The notes below the pieces were generated by a model. The model worked only from the letters and a program-made list of their open reading frames with translations. It had not been told where the DNA came from and made no database searches. The position numbers were made by a program, and so were the translations under genes. Shown here one piece after another: positions 63,027 through 64,000 of a stretch of DNA of 64,000 nt (positions are counted from its first letter, which is position 1; each line of letters starts with the position of its first letter). Source of the DNA: Devosia sp. RR2S18 (GTDB taxonomy: Bacteria > Pseudomonadota > Alphaproteobacteria > Rhizobiales > Devosiaceae). The stretch covers positions 706,001 through 770,000 of the forward strand of contig NZ_CP126539.1 in the NCBI RefSeq assembly GCF_030177755.1. Direction: 5' to 3'.

Positions 63027-63281
63027 TTAAGGGGAGCTAAGTGGGTGACGTCCCTTTTCGTGTAGAGGGGCACCATCTCCCCTCCGTCTATTCGGAGGGG
63101 AGAAAGCGGCAAAGGGAATGACATTGGTGGGAGCCGCCAATTCGGAAAGCTCTAGGCTATGCAGCGTCTCAACCAACAGTGACATGATCTCGAGCAGCTC
63201 GGGCTCGAGTCCCTCTGTTCTCATCAGAACAGCGTGTGCTCGTTGGACGTGATCCTTGGCGAGCGTGATCGGGCTTGGCAT
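63027..63281 (-). CDS. Small hypothetical protein, 84 aa
   Basis: From MPSPITLAKDHVQRAHAVLM, preceded by CCAAGGAGAGATC, a good ribosome site. Helical core GLEPELLEIMSLLVETLHSL, then a hydrophobic NVIPFAAF and a basic tail. Not recognised. Possibly co-transcribed with 62740-62955. Confidence 0.5.
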   Translation of the reverse strand: MPSPITLAKDHVQRAHAVLMRTEGLEPELLEIMSLLVETLHSLELSELAAPTNVIPFAAFSPPNRRRGDGAPLHEKGRHPLSSP

Positions 63282-63679
63282 CGTTGATCTCTCCTTGGAG
63301 CTCCTCGTAGCGCGCCAAACGTCTCGCGGCACCTCCGGTTCTTGCTCTTCCCCGTCAACGACCGAGTAAGCTTTACCGCGGCTCAAGAAAATCGGGCGTA
63401 TTTTACGGAAAGCTGGGACAGCGAACCGGAAGCTGCTGCATTCTCTTTCGCTCTTCCCTGGTGATCTTTCATGCGCAATGCCTCCTGCTGCCTCTTTGCC
63501 TTGAGCATATCGCCCTTGCAGATACTCCGCTGTTGGCTATTCTGCTTCCATACGTTTGCAGCCTAAGTCGGCTGCCACAGCCGGGAACCCCGGCTCCTGG
63601 GCTCCACTCCGTGCGAACGTCACTCCACCTGCATGTCGCAGAGGGAAAACTGCTCGCTCGAGAGCACAGAGGATCATCC
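63282..63679. other. Intergenic region and cold-shock gene leader
   Basis: About 400 bases between the divergent small gene and the cold-shock gene. Cold-shock genes often carry a long, structured 5' leader; part of this stretch probably serves that role. No coding frame is supported. Confidence 0.45.
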
Positions 63680-63892
63680 ATGGCTACAAAGGGTATCGTA
63701 AAGTTCTTCAACACCACCAAAGGGTTCGGCTTCATCTCCCCTGAGGGTGGTGGTAAGGACGCGTTTGTTCACATCTCCGCTGTTCAGCGTTCCGGGCTAG
63801 AAAGCCTTTATGAGAACGACAAGATCGAATACGAGCTGGAAAAAGGCCGCGACGGGAAGGAGTCAGCGACCAATCTAAAGCTGCTTGACTGA
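63680..63892 (+). CDS. Cold-shock protein (CSD, RNA chaperone)
   Basis: 70 residues, complete: MATKGIVKFFNTTKGFGFIS with RNP1-type KGFGFI and RNP2-type DAFVHISAV (about 27-35). Single OB-fold cold-shock domain that binds single-stranded nucleic acid and melts RNA structure. Longer frames upstream lack coding character. A GGGGCAC/GTGCCCC hairpin follows at 63899-63916. Confidence 0.95.
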   Translation: MATKGIVKFFNTTKGFGFISPEGGGKDAFVHISAVQRSGLESLYENDKIEYELEKGRDGKESATNLKLLD

Positions 63893-63898
63893 CCTAGA

Positions 63899-63916
63899 GG
63901 GGCACTGTGGTGCCCC
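63899..63916 (+). terminator. Hairpin after the cold-shock gene
   Basis: GGGGCAC, TGTG loop, GTGCCCC, 6 bases past the stop; only a weak T content follows. Confidence 0.6.
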
Positions 63917-64000
63917 CATCTGACTGCAGGGGAATTGGGATCGCCTCGGCTCTCCCGGGAGCTGATAGGATGTTTGTGATCGAAGGTGGCCAAAAGCTGG

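Noticed and set aside
1..64000. CRISPR arrays, rRNA or tRNA genes, prophage
   Set aside because: No regularly spaced repeat array, no rRNA-like stretch, no cloverleaf with a recognisable T-loop, and no phage structural genes were seen by eye; a covariance search could still find an RNA.

Overview
The window is high-GC DNA with dense, short-spaced, often translationally coupled operons. Gene content (UgpC/MalK-type sugar ABC transporters, a GH78 rhamnosidase operon under a LacI regulator, a ThiXYZ-type thiamine-precursor operon behind a TPP riboswitch, WxxF-tailed chemoreceptors, an ArgP/LysE pair) suggests an alphaproteobacterium of the Hyphomicrobiales, perhaps Devosia-like. That assignment is inference; no rRNA, tRNA or other phylogenetic marker was seen.

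Layout. 1-2.1 kb: end of a sugar-catabolic/ABC operon. 2.5-13.4 kb: a minus-strand chemosensory operon read as tandem-module soluble MCP, triple-CheW protein, CheB, CheR, CheA, STAS-like protein, CheY-like regulator, CheC and a hybrid histidine kinase; six of its junctions are 4-base overlaps. 13.4-14.8 kb: a gene-free stretch with a run of perfect hairpins. 14.8-19.4 kb: TetR/SDR pair and a NarL-type two-component system with a second response regulator. 19.7-25.8 kb: Tat-exported amidohydrolase, DedA and PgpA membrane-lipid genes, and a serine hydrolase operon whose histidine kinase lacks its phospho-acceptor region. 26-28 kb: decayed DNA with a chimeric pseudogene. 28.1-32.7 kb: TPP riboswitch, YkoF-like protein, ABC transporter and a frameshifted flavin monooxygenase. 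33.2-34.2 kb: a frameshifted IS110-family transposase. 34.4-42.1 kb: rhamnoside uptake and hydrolysis. 42.3-46.4 kb: AAA ATPase, ArgP/LysE/DapA-like genes, an ATPase fragment and a RibD-like reductase. 47.3-62.5 kb: two membrane chemoreceptors, a redoxin, a frameshifted LysR gene, an ArsR/SRPBCC unit, a Tad remnant, an Asn/Gly-rich secreted protein and several c-di-GMP-type proteins. The window ends with small hypothetical genes and a cold-shock gene.

Functional themes are uptake of plant-type glycosides and vitamin precursors, and a heavy signal-transduction load (three MCPs, a full Che operon, GGDEF/EAL proteins, four sensor kinases). The most unusual items are the coupled Che operon with tandem-module MCP and three-domain CheW, the kinase that has lost its histidine, a shared operator candidate upstream of two neighbouring transcription units, the riboswitch-controlled operon that includes a monooxygenase broken in a GC-dinucleotide run, and an EAL-like protein whose coding signal starts about 280 bases before its first ATG. 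Several genes carry single indels, so both real gene decay and base-calling error must be considered.
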